In this document: positions 9,441 to 21,500 of the stretch, one piece after another
Numbering within the stretch: position 1 is the first letter of the stretch
How the letters are laid out: every line of letters begins with the position of its first letter
Origin: Leidyana gryllorum EB-2025a
Lineage: Eukaryota; Apicomplexa
Length of the DNA: 64,000 nucleotides
Assembly (NCBI GenBank): GCA_048772705.1
Contig: JBLWGC010000092.1
Location: forward strand, 1 to 64,000
Reading direction: 5' to 3'
Notes under the pieces: generated by a model
The model's input: the letters and a program-made list of their open reading frames with translations, nothing else
The model's database searches: none
Told to the model about the DNA's origin: nothing
Program-made: the position numbers and the translations under genes

Positions 9441-10946
9441 ATGCCTAACTCGGTGTGGTTTCGTTCTGATACCCGTCTACAGACTTGCCAAAGGCGGTAC
9501 TGGGAGTTCCTCTCTTTCTTGGTGGCTCAGAATCCGACGAGTCATGCGTTAGCTCTTTACGGGTCGAGTGCGCGGTATAGGAATGTATACTTTCCGCATA
9601 CGGCACAGGATGAGGGGTCAGAGCCAATTAGGGTGCAGAAGGGCGACGGTCACGGGTGGTACTTTCACAACTGGAAGTGGTACGAGGTTCCAGATGAGCT
9701 ATCGAAGTTGGGGGTGGAAAACTTGGGCCGTGAATGGCTCTTACCCAAACGGGAGAGTCGTGTGCCAAAATATCAAATAGTATTTGTCGTCTGCAAGGAT
9801 GGCGTCGACGTGGACAAACTGCCCATCGACCTCATTGAGAGATCCATAAAGGCAGACGTCGTCTCAGATAACGGTGAGTGCGGCGAGTCAACGAACAGAA
9901 GAAGGGTGCCGGCTCGGGGAGTCGTGAAAGCTCAGATCATCAAGTCGCTCTCTTCCTCTAACAAACAACCGTTCTTCCGATGGCAGTTAGAGACGTGGTG
10001 TCAACACCGCGAGAAGCCCTTTCCCTCAGCTCAACGGGGAGTCATCCGATATCAGAAACTGATACACAATCTCGCCCGGATAGTGCATAGAGAGTTCGAC
10101 CCCATGGCCGCCAAGCCGTGCTGTGAAGCGGTGAAACCTCTTTTGAAACAGCTAAAGGAAACCTTCGCTGCGATTCCCGCCCACGTTCCGCGACCCAATG
10201 ACACTAAGAGAGCACTACTCATCATCCTGAATTTTATTCGCCAACGCTTCACCGAGACTGAGGGAGAGTTAAGTCTTCTTCTCCCATCTCCCCAGCCAAA
10301 GAAAGCGAATTGGCTCTCAAAACTGAAGGTCAGAGTGAACGGAGGCGATTCCCCCGACTCAGCAGCGAATCAGCAGAGTGCAGCTGACACCTCTCTGCCG
10401 GAAAAGTCGTCTGTGGAGCCTCCGAGTATATGCTCCCCTTTCCTTTCCAGGCGGATGAAGAGTGCGGAAATTGCCGAGATAGACTTTAAGGACTGGAGCA
10501 ACGAAGCCAACAAACCTCCAGACTCGCCTTCAAACGCGCCGAAGGGGCGCTTCAAGGATATTTTTGGCCCCCAATATGGTCCCCCTTTGGTCGACTGGTC
10601 TCACAGAAAGGGAATGTGCCTGGTGGGGTGCGCCGTAGAGAGACTGTTCTCCCGGTTCTTCTCGAAGCTCAGGAAGCGGAGACAGTGGATACTGCCAGAC
10701 CCCGACCATCCCAACGAGGTGGCGCATCCCTTCTCCCTCGAGCATCCGACACCCCTACGACACACATCAAATCCCGACCCTCGCATAGAAGCCCTCCTCG
10801 AAGACATTCAACAGACGACAACAGCGGCCTCAGGGTCCTTCGCAGGGAGACCAATGTCGACACCGTTAGTTAGAAAGGTTTACTCAATTGGTCATTCCAC
10901 TCCACGAAGCGCCAGAATGTCTTTCCGTTCAATGACACGTGGGTAA
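9441..10946 (+). CDS. Unrecognised tandem family, copy 3
   Basis: 501 residues, single exon, ATG at 9441 (one codon after a GTG). It is the longest copy. Conserved blocks are ALALYGSSARYRNVYFP, FHNWKWYEVPDELSKLGVEN, YQIVFVVCKDGVD, LSSSNKQPFFRWQLETW, RYQKLIHNLARIVHREFDP with PCCE, then an insertion of about 60 residues relative to the others, and DWSNEANKPPDSP, ERLFSRFFSKLRKRRQW and VAHPF. The insertion is Ser/Pro-rich and probably disordered. It is separated from copy 2 by a 294-base spacer with a microsatellite. Confidence 0.8.
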   Translation: MPNSVWFRSDTRLQTCQRRYWEFLSFLVAQNPTSHALALYGSSARYRNVYFPHTAQDEGSEPIRVQKGDGHGWYFHNWKWYEVPDELSKLGVENLGREWLLPKRESRVPKYQIVFVVCKDGVDVDKLPIDLIERSIKADVVSDNGECGESTNRRRVPARGVVKAQIIKSLSSSNKQPFFRWQLETWCQHREKPFPSAQRGVIRYQKLIHNLARIVHREFDPMAAKPCCEAVKPLLKQLKETFAAIPAHVPRPNDTKRALLIILNFIRQRFTETEGELSLLLPSPQPKKANWLSKLKVRVNGGDSPDSAANQQSAADTSLPEKSSVEPPSICSPFLSRRMKSAEIAEIDFKDWSNEANKPPDSPSNAPKGRFKDIFGPQYGPPLVDWSHRKGMCLVGCAVERLFSRFFSKLRKRRQWILPDPDHPNEVAHPFSLEHPTPLRHTSNPDPRIEALLEDIQQTTTAASGSFAGRPMSTPLVRKVYSIGHSTPRSARMSFRSMTRG

Positions 10947-11043
10947 TGAATGAATGTTTGGTGGGGCCATTGCCACAATCACAGCCGAAATGTGTCGTTT
11001 CTCTCGCCTCACAAATGCCAGCAACCGAATGTAGACTCATCTC

Positions 11044-12986
11044 ATGACACCACTTGGTCGTTCACAGATTAGCCAAACTTTTGGGATGGATTTCCTCAAG
11101 TCGGCCTTGGCACACGGACAGAATGCGCTCGCCACCATTGACCGACACATGGAGGAGTCCAAACGGGCCCAGGATGACCGAGAAGAAGCTGAGGCTCTCG
11201 GAGACGGCAACGCAATAATAGATGAAGACCCGCAATCGGAGCCCCATCAACCCGAGCCCCACTCCCAAGCTGAACCGGAAGACTCGTGCGCCGGTTTGGT
11301 CGGAAATGAGGCGTCGGCGGCAGCAGTGACGGTCGATGAAGAGACAGAGAAGGAACAAATTGTTGTGGAGGAGCCGGAGAGCGCCCCCGTTTCAACCAGT
11401 GAGATGTCGGGGACTCGAAGTTTGTGGGGAGGTTTGTTTGGAGCCGGTGGTGGTGGAAGTTTCGCGAGTCAGCCCGTGGGAGGCGGTGTGGCTCCCGACA
11501 AGTTGCAGGCAGAAGTTGAGAAATTGCGGGTTAGAACGGTGTGACCCCAACTCAAACCTATGTTCAGCGCAGAGTTAAGGATCTCGAAAGAGAGAATGAC
11601 GAGTTGTATCGCGAGGGCATCAAGTTTTCTCAGAACGCCGGGCAGCAGGAGTCTAAGGTGTCGATGCTGAATCACAAGCTGAACGTGAGTTTCTTTGATG
11701 TGCAGTCGTTTCAAATAGATCTCGCAGGAAGCTCAACGAGCGCTGGAGGCTCGCGAAGAGAAAGTCGAGGAGCTCACCGAGACCAATAGAGTACTGAACG
11801 ATATGTTGGGCCAACTGACCGACGCCAACAGCGCCAAGAAAGCCTCGAACAAGAGGGTCACTGATCTGGAGGCCCAACTTTGTACATTGGAGGGCGAGAA
11901 ACAGGTGCTGATCAATGAGAAGGCCTTCCTGGAAGCCGCTTATCAGTGAGTTTTCGGCCGGGTACAGACGATTAAGAATGATTCAATGCAGAGACGCGCA
12001 ACATCAGGCCACAGAGGAAAGGATGGCCTTCGAACAGGAGACGGCCGAGAAACTGGCCGAGAAGCAGAAGGAAATCGATCATTTACGGATGGAAGTTCAG
12101 GTAACCATCGGTGTCGCTATCCGTTTCATTCTGTTTCACACAGAAACTCATTCGCAGTCAGAGTCGATGGCAGGAGAAGATGGTGGCTATGGAGAATGAG
12201 TTGCAGTTGGCCAAACAGGAGGCACAGAATGTCAAGTTGACGGAGCAGTCGAGTGATGGGGACTCCTTCTTCAACAAAATACAGTCTGCCGAGCTCGAAA
12301 GCAGAAATTGGCAATTGCAGAAAGAGGTGGACGGACTAAAGTTGGAGATCGCCCGTTTTCGGGAAGACAGTCGGTCGCAAATGTCGGAGACGGAGCAATT
12401 GCACAAAGAAGAGTGTTCAAAGTTAAGTGAGCAAATCCGACATTTGGAGCATCAGCTGGGCCTGGAGACGGAGAGAGGCCGACGAGAGCTCGAGGAGGAA
12501 CGGCGAGCGAAAGAATCGATCATCTCGAGTTTGACCACACACCTAAAGGAGACCGAACGACGATTGAGATTGCAGCAATTGCAAAGTAATCTACTGACAT
12601 CCGCGAGCAACCCGGCAGCCGGGTCGAATCCCAGCTTTCGAATAACATCACCCTCTGTCGAGCCGGCGTCGGAGACTTCTAACTCTCCAGCTGAAGTGAG
12701 TCGGTCAAAGCTGCCCGCCGCCGAGGAGGCTCGAGCACTCCATCGGCAGACCCCGTCGTCCTTCTCCGCATCACACAACCCGCAAGTGGACCCGTTTGAG
12801 GATTTCCGACCCCTCCCACCAAGGCAACCTCATCTAACGTCCGGTGACGAGAGTAAACATATGATTAGACTGAAAGCGGATTTGGCTGCTGTAAGAGCGG
12901 AGAGGTCCATGTTCGAACAAGAGTGTCTGCGTCTCGCTGCCCGACTGGAGGAGCTAAAGACAACTACTTCAACGAGTGTACAATAG
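11044..12986 (+). CDS. TMF-like golgin, coiled-coil protein
   Basis: Exons 11044-11529, 11568-11684, 11728-11945, 11992-12100 and 12144-12986 join in frame (590 residues; 576 if translation starts at the ATG at 11086, where MDFLKSALAHGQNAL resembles the TMF1 N-terminus). An acidic linker is followed by a long heptad coiled coil (for example RVKDLERENDELYREG, QETAEKLAEKQKEIDHLRM). The last 35 residues, MIRLKADLAAVRAERSMFEQ and onward, look like the Rab6-binding C-terminal region of TMF golgins, which tether vesicles at the Golgi. Its last 18 bases overlap the convergent DJ-1 gene. The coiled coil is certain, the TMF identity moderate. Confidence 0.6.
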
Positions 12987-13730
12987 AGCCTTGGCAACTT
13001 TGTCAGCTGTCTGAGCGTCAATTAGAGTGGACACTATTGCCAGTCCAAACTCGATCGCAGTGGCGGGACCCGAAGACGTGACTGAAAGAGTGTGGTGGGA
13101 GACAGACAAGGCGGCCGGCTCACTGATCTTATGGGGTCCATCGACGTGAGTGTTGCCGACTTTCTCGCCAGCGTAGCAGTCTCCCAGACCCTCTATCATG
13201 GCAGGATAGCACACAGCCTTGGCTCCGTCATCCAAAAGGCCTTGTTTCTTCAGCACTTCCACAGGCGCGGCACAGATAGCGGCGATCCATCGTCCAGCTT
13301 TCTTTTGCTGAGCCAACAACTCTTTCACCTCAGCGCTCTCTCCCAGAATGCGAGCGCCTGGCATGCCGCCCGGCAACTGATCAGAAGGTGGAGCTGCTTT
13401 TGCTCCTGTGAGACTCGTTGCAACTCACCACAATCACATCCCACTCGGTCTTCAAGGCTTCTGAGACACTCATAGAAGTGGTCTGGGGAGTTTGACAAGT
13501 CGAGAGACGGCCGGAAGTCTGCTTACAATCTCAAGTTTGGCGTAAGCCGATTTGCACGTTGTCGCTCCAACTCCAGCAGTGTGAACTTGAAAACCTCCGC
13601 GAGTCAGAACATCACAAGCAGTGAAAGCTTCGACTTCCTCGAAACCCTCATTGGCCTGAGCGAAGGAATGTGTAAAAGAGTCACTTGTGACAATCGGGTG
13701 ACTCACGATCAAAACGATGGCTTTGAGCAT
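12969..13730 (-). CDS. DJ-1/PfpI family protein
   Basis: Four exons in transcription order: 13707-13730, 13527-13655, 13429-13482, 12969-13376, joined in frame to 203 residues, the usual DJ-1 size. The start MLKAIVLI followed by NEGFEEVEAF matches the DJ-1 N-terminus with its conserved Glu. VIVLPGGMPGA spans a splice junction, and the nucleophile-elbow cysteine is in AAICAAPVEVL. DJ-1 proteins act in oxidative-stress response, and some act on glyoxal-type adducts; which activity applies here cannot be read from sequence. The stop lies inside the last codons of the convergent golgin gene, an 18-base coding overlap. The first exon is only 24 bases. Confidence 0.9.
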
Positions 13731-13940
13731 GTTGAAGTTGACAGAGAGTGTTGACGCTTTTTTTTCTCCCGGGTCAGATACTTTCCAGCGGTCTCAGGGG
13801 TACAATATTGAGATAGAGTTGGATATTAACCCTCAAGCTTTTCGCACAGCACCTCTCACCACCAGAAAAATATTCAAAATAACGACGCACATTCACCCCG
13901 GTAACATGGCTGATCGCTAGATCGACCAGTGTTCGTGGGC

Positions 13941-16900
13941 TCAGAAACTTCTGCTACTAACTTCTTCCAGTTGAAGGTATAGTTTCTTAACCTCCGGGTC
14001 GTCACAAGATTGACAACGATCCCGCAATAACCGTGATATGGGTAGTGCCTTCATGTGATTGACCAGATTGGCTCGGAAGTGGGTCACAAGGTCCCTGCAG
14101 CACAGACAAATAAATCAGATAGGGGGGGGGCGAAGTACTCACATGACGAGGTGAAGTGTGTTCTTCAGGTTCCGGGTATCAGCCTTAGGTTCAGACAAGA
14201 TTATTGTGGCCAACTCCAACATTGTGTGCACTTCAGCCTCGAGCATTTGCTGTGGGGTATGCTCATTGTGGTTATACTGTTGCGGGATGGCGGTGTTTGG
14301 CGTACTGACGTCACGGATAGAGTAGATCACCGTGACGTACGACGTCAAAGTAGCGTCCCGCAAGTCGCTTATGTACTTCACCCACTCATCGGAATCCTGC
14401 CAGAAACAGACAGTAATGCGCAAGTCGGGCGATATTTAGGCATCAACGCAACAGATCAACAGAGTTCCGTTACTTTGTCGCCCCTTATTCTGTTGCAGAA
14501 TAGGACTTACCGCTGGTCCCTGGTTGAGACGTGCCCCCGCAGCATGGTGGAGAATTTCCATGAAATCTTTGAGGTATGGTAAGAAGGCTTGGGGAGCCAT
14601 GACTGCAATGTCTCCAAGTGCAGTGATGGCTTTGGGCTTGAGGAAGATGGGGGTATTGGGGTCGCGGAGAACTGTGAATAGTTCCGGCGCAAAGTTGCCC
14701 ACGTAGTGTGCGAACTGCTCGCCCATCGAGGTGGCCAGGTTCCCAATAACATCAATCGCGATGGCCACGAACTGCACACAAACACAAAATGAAGTGTTCG
14801 AACGTGTGTGCGGGCAAGGACTTACGTCAGAGTCATCCTTAGTTTGCAGTACGGCGTGGATGAGATGGTAGAAGTTGGACATGTAACGATCGAAACTATG
14901 TTGCATTGCTGCGAGGGCGGGGAAAGTGTGTCCAGAGGACGTCGCGCGATCTGCTGCTGCTTACCGGAGATGAGCTTATTCAGGGCCAGAAGGGCTTCCT
15001 CAGCAGCCGTGTTCCATTGAGTTTCGCCGAGGTTGACCGCACGGGACTGAGACTGCACTGTCCGTTGGAAGATAGAGTACAGTCTGTCAGCGTCAGGCAT
15101 AACGGCTTTATCCAAGCGACCAATAAGCGCGTTGAGACATCCACACATCGGTCCCTGGACCTCAGCTATCTCTTCCGATGGGTTCTGAGCGAGGGTGAGT
15201 TCCATCCAATCCATGAGTTGTGTCATGAGAATGCGCATATTTTGTTCCTGGGCGGCTCCGTCGCCGACTTGCTTGACGAGCATATAGAGTGCGTGGTGAG
15301 CGGCATTTCGGAGTCGGTGTTCGTTGGCATCGGGACGTTTAGCCACACCGACGAGGGCGTCTGCCAATGTGATGAAATAGGGATCAATGCGAGAAGTGCC
15401 CGTCTCTCTGGTGGTTGTACCAGTGTTGATTCCGGCACAAATTTCGTACAAGGCGAAGCAGATGTTGGCCGCGACTCGAGGCTGATCGGGGAGAGAGTTG
15501 ACCAGCAGCGAGATGAGTCCGGGGTTCTGTTCCGGCTCAATGTATGTGCTGATGGCCGAATAGTGGTACCGAGCCAAACGACCAATGGTCCAGGCTGTGG
15601 TGTCTCGAACGGCAGGCGACTCATCGGTCAAGCGCTTGCAGAGGGGCTCGAACGACCGCTTCAGCAGATCGCTGAAACCCGTTGGAGACGGGCCCTCCAG
15701 GATGGAACCATAGACGAGGACAGCAGCTTCGCGTCGACTCCATTCCATTGCACTAAAGTTGGCCTCGATAAAGGTCAAGGCGCTCCCGAGGATTTCATCC
15801 TTCAAAATCTGAGCACAAAGCCCTATGGACGTCCCGGCTGCCATAGCTACAGTCCACTCATCGTCCTGATCCTCGTACTCTTGTTTGGTGGTTGCCTCAT
15901 ACAGAGCGGGCATTAGGGAGTCTTGGAACCGTTTGATGTACTGCATTGAATTTCGATGAGTGTCGCCTTCCAATATGAGTATTTCTTCATCACACAAAGT
16001 GGACCAGAATTCAATCGCAGATAGCGCCGTGGGAGAGGTGTCAGAGCCTGCCGCAATACGAGACAGCGAGATGTCGTGTAATTCTGGCATGGCCGGCGCC
16101 AACTCCGAGTAAAACTCGGAAGCGAGTTGCAGCCAAACTTCCCAAGCTGCGAGCTCCACATCTTCTCGACCCGCATTCAAACACCCTCCCAGAACACCAT
16201 ACAGTGCATTCCGATCCGGCTCATTTGCAACGTATTGTTCAGCGAAAAACACTCCGTAATAGAACGCTTTCAGCGCCGCAAGACGCACGTCCAAGTCGGG
16301 ATCCACCAAACCAACCGATAAACACTTCAGCAAGACATCTTTCATTTGAGGCTCCAGGATTTCCCGACCAATCTCTTCCCGCAGACTCTGGACATCCTCA
16401 CAGAAGTAACCGATGACCTGATATGCTCCAATACGGCGGTGCGCCGGACCGCCTGGCTGACTCAACAGCTCCAATGTCGGCACAAGAGTTGGCCAGTTGC
16501 CACATGGAATCTCTACCCGAGCAATCTTCGAAATCGCCTGACTCGCCGAGTTCCGTGCAGCCAAACATGGACTGTCTAGCGTCGATATCAACGCCATCTT
16601 TATTTCATTCGCCACCTGGGGCGGAACCTCCAGCCACTTCTGCCGCTTTAGGCAGTCAATCTTCATGTCCTGCACCCATCAACAACATTTACCCAAAAAC
16701 CTCCCATTCAGACACACACGATCGAAGAACACTCAGACACACACCATCATAGAACACTCAGACACACACCACCACTTAACACTCATGACACCAGTGACGG
16801 AACGTTCGTGTACACTTACGACGCCAGAGACCGCATTCTTGACCAGGAGACCAGCGAGTTGACGCACGTGGTCATCGTTCTCGGTAGCTAAGAGGCGCGT

Positions 16901-17088
16901 GAGCGCCCTCAGGTACTCCGGAAAATTATCTTTCTCAGCTGCGGAGAGCTGAGCCTCGGCCGCCCGCCTCCTCTCGAGCTCGGGAGCTGAATGTATACGT
17001 CATTTGAAAAGGAATCAACCTTCAAGGACTCACAGTGGGCATCGCGCAGAACGGATACCAAAGCAGTGTTTTCGTTAAAGTCAGCCAT
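13941..17088 (-). CDS. KPNB1: Importin subunit beta-1 (karyopherin beta)
   Basis: Seven exons, in order 17034-17088, 16820-16986, 14965-16669, 14826-14908, 14511-14771, 14143-14396, 13941-14094, join to 892 residues; the human protein is 876. Tandem HEAT repeats run throughout. Diagnostic blocks include an importin-beta N-terminal helix ending GLLVKNAVSG, DEEILILEGDTHRNS, VRDTTAWTIGRLARYH, and the C-terminal LRDPNTPIFLKPKAITALGD. Importin-beta carries importin-alpha and cargo through nuclear pores under Ran-GTP control. The 150-base second intron contains imperfect repeats of an ACTCAGACACACA-type unit. The ATG is 17 bases from the divergent CID-like gene. Confidence 0.93.
16670..16819 (-). 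repeat. Long repeat-containing intron of importin-beta
   Basis: At 150 bases this intron is about three times the local norm. It contains three imperfect copies of an AACACTCAGACACACAC-like unit (plus strand). It is one of three longer introns in the window that carry CA-rich low-complexity sequence. Confidence 0.7.
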
Positions 17089-17105
17089 TGGGTGGGCGAA
17101 ACTAA

Positions 17106-18561
17106 ATGAATGAACCAGACGCAGCCTCCCGCCTACGTCTCCAAAACGCCCAGCAGCGACGTCTGCTTAATAAATTTTGTTACTCCATGAGCAACACCTG
17201 GTCACACCCAACCCCCTGGTCCCACTTTGCACCTCCCCAGGGAGGTGGTACAGAGTCTACACCAGCATGGGCTATCCCTGTACATCGAGAAGGTCCGCCG
17301 GCGAGCGCTGAGCAAGCCGAAATGACAAGACCGTCTCCTCAACATGGGCCACGCCGCAGAAGGCCTAGCGCGGAGCACAGAAGAGGGGGGTGGGAACACC
17401 GACCGCCTCCAGTTCCAGCAGCACACGTCGCGCCCCCCGCGGCTGCAGCTGCTCCCCCACGTCCCCAGAACCCCTTCTTTCAATATATAAACGCGACGGC
17501 GCCGGATCAGATACCGGCGCGTATCTTCGAATTATGCAGTAAGCAACACTGGAGTTTGGGCGGCGGTAAAATTGTGCGCTTCGTTCAGAGATTGCTACAG
17601 TGACTACTGAATGCGTAACAGGCGTAGCTGGATGCATTCTGGCTTGGAAGGATCATTGTGATCATATATTAATCGTTCGTGCCATGGCAGACGCCTACTG
17701 TCAGCCGACGGCCACGCCACAGAACAAACTAGCCATCATGTACATCTTCAATGATGTTGTTCAGAAGGAACGCGGAGCCTTTTCACCTCACGGGATGAGA
17801 TTTTTCTTGGAGGTCATAGCTCCCTTGGTCCCTCATATGCCCCCCGATGTCCAGAACGGTCACTGCCGGGTACTCGATGTACTCAAGGACAGACAGATAT
17901 ACACAAAGGAACAAATACTGCCGCTACGCAAGCTCTTCACCACCCTGCCGCAACCGATAGACCTTTCGAACCTTCGGTCAGCCAACCGCGCAGACCACTT
18001 AGCGGTGCTCGACGCGGAGGTGCCACCAGCAGTCAAAGGCAAGGTAAATCAAACTGGCCCGTCCCCCCCCTTTCGCCACTCAACTCTTCCTTTCTACCAG
18101 ATTACGGCCACTATTCGGGCAAGCCGAGCCTTCTGTGCGGACCCGCAAACGGCCGACGCAGCAATGGAATGGGTGGAGTCTTTATTAACGGCAACTGGCG
18201 GCAACAGCGCTGTTGGTGAGGAATTTCTAGCCCAAGGTGAGTCCGCTTTGTGCATCATAACCTTTTCTACTACACATTATTACCCACCGCAGTCGACCCG
18301 GAGGCACGGAAAGCGCTCCATGCTGCAATTGTGCGAGCGCTAACTTTTATCACACTGGAGGTGGAGATGTTGCAGTTCTTCATTCTTGATTGGTGTGTGT
18401 GCATCGAGGAGAATCGTCAGAGACTCCTCAAGTTAGCGGGAGCACTAGCCAAAGAAATCCCACCAGCCCCTTCCGCCAGCAACAAAGACAATACTGATAA
18501 CCAACCGCCGCTTGTCCACACAAGAACAGACGATGTGGCAGCGAACGATCTCTTTACATAA
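17106..18561 (+). CDS. CID-like (RNA polymerase II CTD-interacting) protein
   Basis: Exons 17106-17538, 17622-18043, 18101-18236, 18293-18561 join in frame to 419 residues. The N-terminal 130 residues are Pro/Ala/Arg-rich and probably disordered. The second exon, with KLAIMYIFNDVVQKERGAF, resembles the CID fold (known signature: a helix like LYLANDVLQ) found in factors that bind the Pol II C-terminal domain during RNA 3'-end processing. The C-terminal part is helical and unrecognised (ALTFITLEVEMLQFFILDW). Its stop is six bases from the stop of the convergent TPR gene. The CID call depends on the splice at 17539-17621, which keeps the frame. Confidence 0.5.
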
Positions 18562-18567
18562 ATGTTT

Positions 18568-21500
18568 TCAACTCATCGCGGCATACAAAACATTATTCAT
18601 TATTTCGGGTTCAATACTCAGCAGCTCGTCCGAGCTTCGGCTCAAACTTACAACGCTCGCCCCAATTTCTTTGGCCGCAGTCGCCGAACTTGTCAAATGT
18701 TGACTGATTGTTACAGCAATTCCGTCGTGCTGCTGATTTAGAGCCCCCAGCGTCATGCACGTACTGGACTCGATACTTTTCAGCGCGAACGCATCCAATT
18801 CTTGTATTTCCTCATCCCATGTCAGAATGAAATCCGTCATGGACGGGATGGCACAGTACTTTAGTTTCCCGGCCGATCTCCTTGGCAGCATCTGCAGCTG
18901 CTGCGGGGTCAGCAGGGGCACTATTTGGCGTGAAACATCACTTTGTGGTCCGTTCCCGATCACGCAATCGGAATCGAAAGTCCATTCTGACCAAATTAGA
19001 AGCCCATCACACACTTCTCCTTCCGCACACCCGACACTCAAACTCCTATCGCGAGTCACGCGTTTCAGCAAACTCGCTTCGTCGGTCTCATCTGCGACCA
19101 AAGGCAATCAATTTCGAACTCACTTCCAGCCGGGCAACTCACTCAGATTGATTTCAAGTAGTTCTAATGGTTTGCCAACCATTTTGGCTAATTGTCCGTC
19201 TCTCAACTGCGTCCAGTCCACTTCGCATCGATGTCCGAAGTGGAATCGCGTGGCGTCCGGGACCGGTGGAGGACCCGAGTGCTGCGGTCTTCGGGGATTG
19301 CGGAGGCTCTGCAGCCACCGAACGTCGACCCCGTCGACCTCAGGCTCGAAGGCGACCAATTGACCCATTATTCGCAGTCTTCCCGGACAAAACTTGGCGT
19401 GTTTGGCCATCAGGACACGGCGGGTGTACAAAATGGTCGGGAGGAGGCCGAGACTCAGTCCGTCGCTCGGATATGTGAGCACATCCCCCAATATGACTGA
19501 TGAGAACGGTCTGTCAGTCACGATGCACCCAACCGTGGAGTCCAAGCCCGGGGTGTCAGGAGGGACTCCATATAACTGACAGAGTGCCATTCGAGTGTCC
19601 GGATCGTAGCGGTTACTGCGCAGCGTCCGTATGGTTCCGCAGTCAATGTCGAGGCGCGGTCGCATATCAGCAGCTCGACTGAACAGCCAATCTCGCATCT
19701 CTGTCGCCTCGGCATCCTCATCGATCTTCTTCTCAATTATCTTCCCGTCGGCACCTCTCCATTGTTCCTGTTTCTGGAGAATGGTAGGCGCATTCTCCCA
19801 ACACACTGTGCGGAACTCTCTCAGCGTCCCCTTATTGGAGAAGGCTCCCTTTAGCGCTCGAACAGAGCCCGCACTGCCGTCCGTGACTAACATTCGGGTC
19901 TCTGTCACAACTCCCGATATCCCTGCGAGCGCAGGGCGATGTCTCAACGTGGCCTTCACAGCTCTGAGAGTGCTATCGACCGAACCGGCGTCGAGAAGCA
20001 GAAAGTACGGTGGGGGCGGCTTTTCCGTTTCCTTTGCCGTCTCCTGCCATCCGAAGGTCTTTCGGGTTGCACTCGTCTTCCACTGCGCTTCCACAGCTTC
20101 CCGATTACGCTCACAGGCCGCCTCCCAGGCTTTGAGAGTGTCTCCACTTCGCAAAGCCAACTCCCATTGGTACCGATCCACACAATTGACCACCACCGGA
20201 TCAGTTCGCAGCAGAACAGCGTCGTCCTTCTTCACCTCTGCTCGGCTCAGCATCGCATCAACAAACTCAAAAGTGACCACCAAATCACTCTCAACTCGAC
20301 TCGACGCCACATCAGCTGTTGGAGTGCTCAGCCACCAAAAAGCGGGAGCAATAGAAGCCTCAGTTTCATTCCGTTTTAGATGCCCACACTGTATCAGCGA
20401 GCCGTCTGTAGTGTAAGCGGCAACTTCGAACAGAAGGGCATTGGGGACGTCCGATAAGTTCGAAAATGTCAGCGCAATTTGTGCCTGAAATGAGAGTGTG
20501 TCTGTCTCTACCGATACCACCGCGTTCGACTGACCTCTGGTTGCTTCAAGCTGGCGTCCAAAGTCCATAAAATCTGACTCTCGCCCAATCGCTTGAATGC
20601 TTTCGAGACACTTTCAGGAGAAATCTGTAATATGAGAGGAATTGACGTCGACGGAGACGCGCTCGAAGCAGTGTCATCTCACCTTTTGGGGAAGGAGCGA
20701 CCACCGGAGTGCTGACCGCATAGATGGCGTATCCCAGACCGCCGGGACCTCTATCCGGCACAGCTGCACGCGAACTTGCAGTCTGCAATAAAGAGATTAT
20801 CACTCGCTCGGTGTAAAAGTGTGAAGCCCACCTATGAGGGAAGAGCGCCTTGAATTCGGGGTACGGGTGCTTGGAGAGTTGTCGCAAGGGGTTCCGGGGC
20901 CCAACGAGATAATTGTCCAAAGCATCGGGATCGAGCACTAACAGATCAACCTCACTGGGTGGCACGACTGCCAATGCTTCGATGGCCGCTGATCCGGCGG
21001 CTTGTAGTTGTGCCTCTTCCGGGTCCGCGCTCGTCTTTGTCTGGGGCTTCGCCGGTTGCTCACTGTGGTGGCCCAACAGATGGAAATGCAAGTTCAACAG
21101 TTCTGTACTCTCGTATTTGGACAGTAATCCCCTCAACAATTCCAGTGCGACACCCGAGACGCTCTGTCGAAATATATGGATTGTAGGTTTGGGTTGTGGT
21201 AGGTGTGTCCATAGATATACGAGCGGAAACAAAGACTCATACCCCAGAAACCCGACACGTGTGGAGCTGGACGCCGGCCAGCAAGCCGCATTGAAGCTCG
21301 ACAATAGCGTACGAGCCCACACCCGCGACACTCCCGTGTCCCACAAACTGAGTATACGAGTCCCGAGCTGCGACTCGTGTCTGACGTGTAAGAGTCGGGC
21401 CATTGCGCGACGATGATCGACTGACACCGCCTCAGCCGCAGCCCCCAAATGGAGAGCCAGACGGCGGGAATTAGCCTCTTTGACCTTTTGCTCAGCCAAA

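Noticed and set aside
20546-20616. Separate ending of the TPR gene at a TGA near 20614 and a new gene starting at ATG 20568
   Set aside because: The alternative splice set of three short introns gives one continuous, better protein-like frame with a 30-residue exon; kept only as an alternative.
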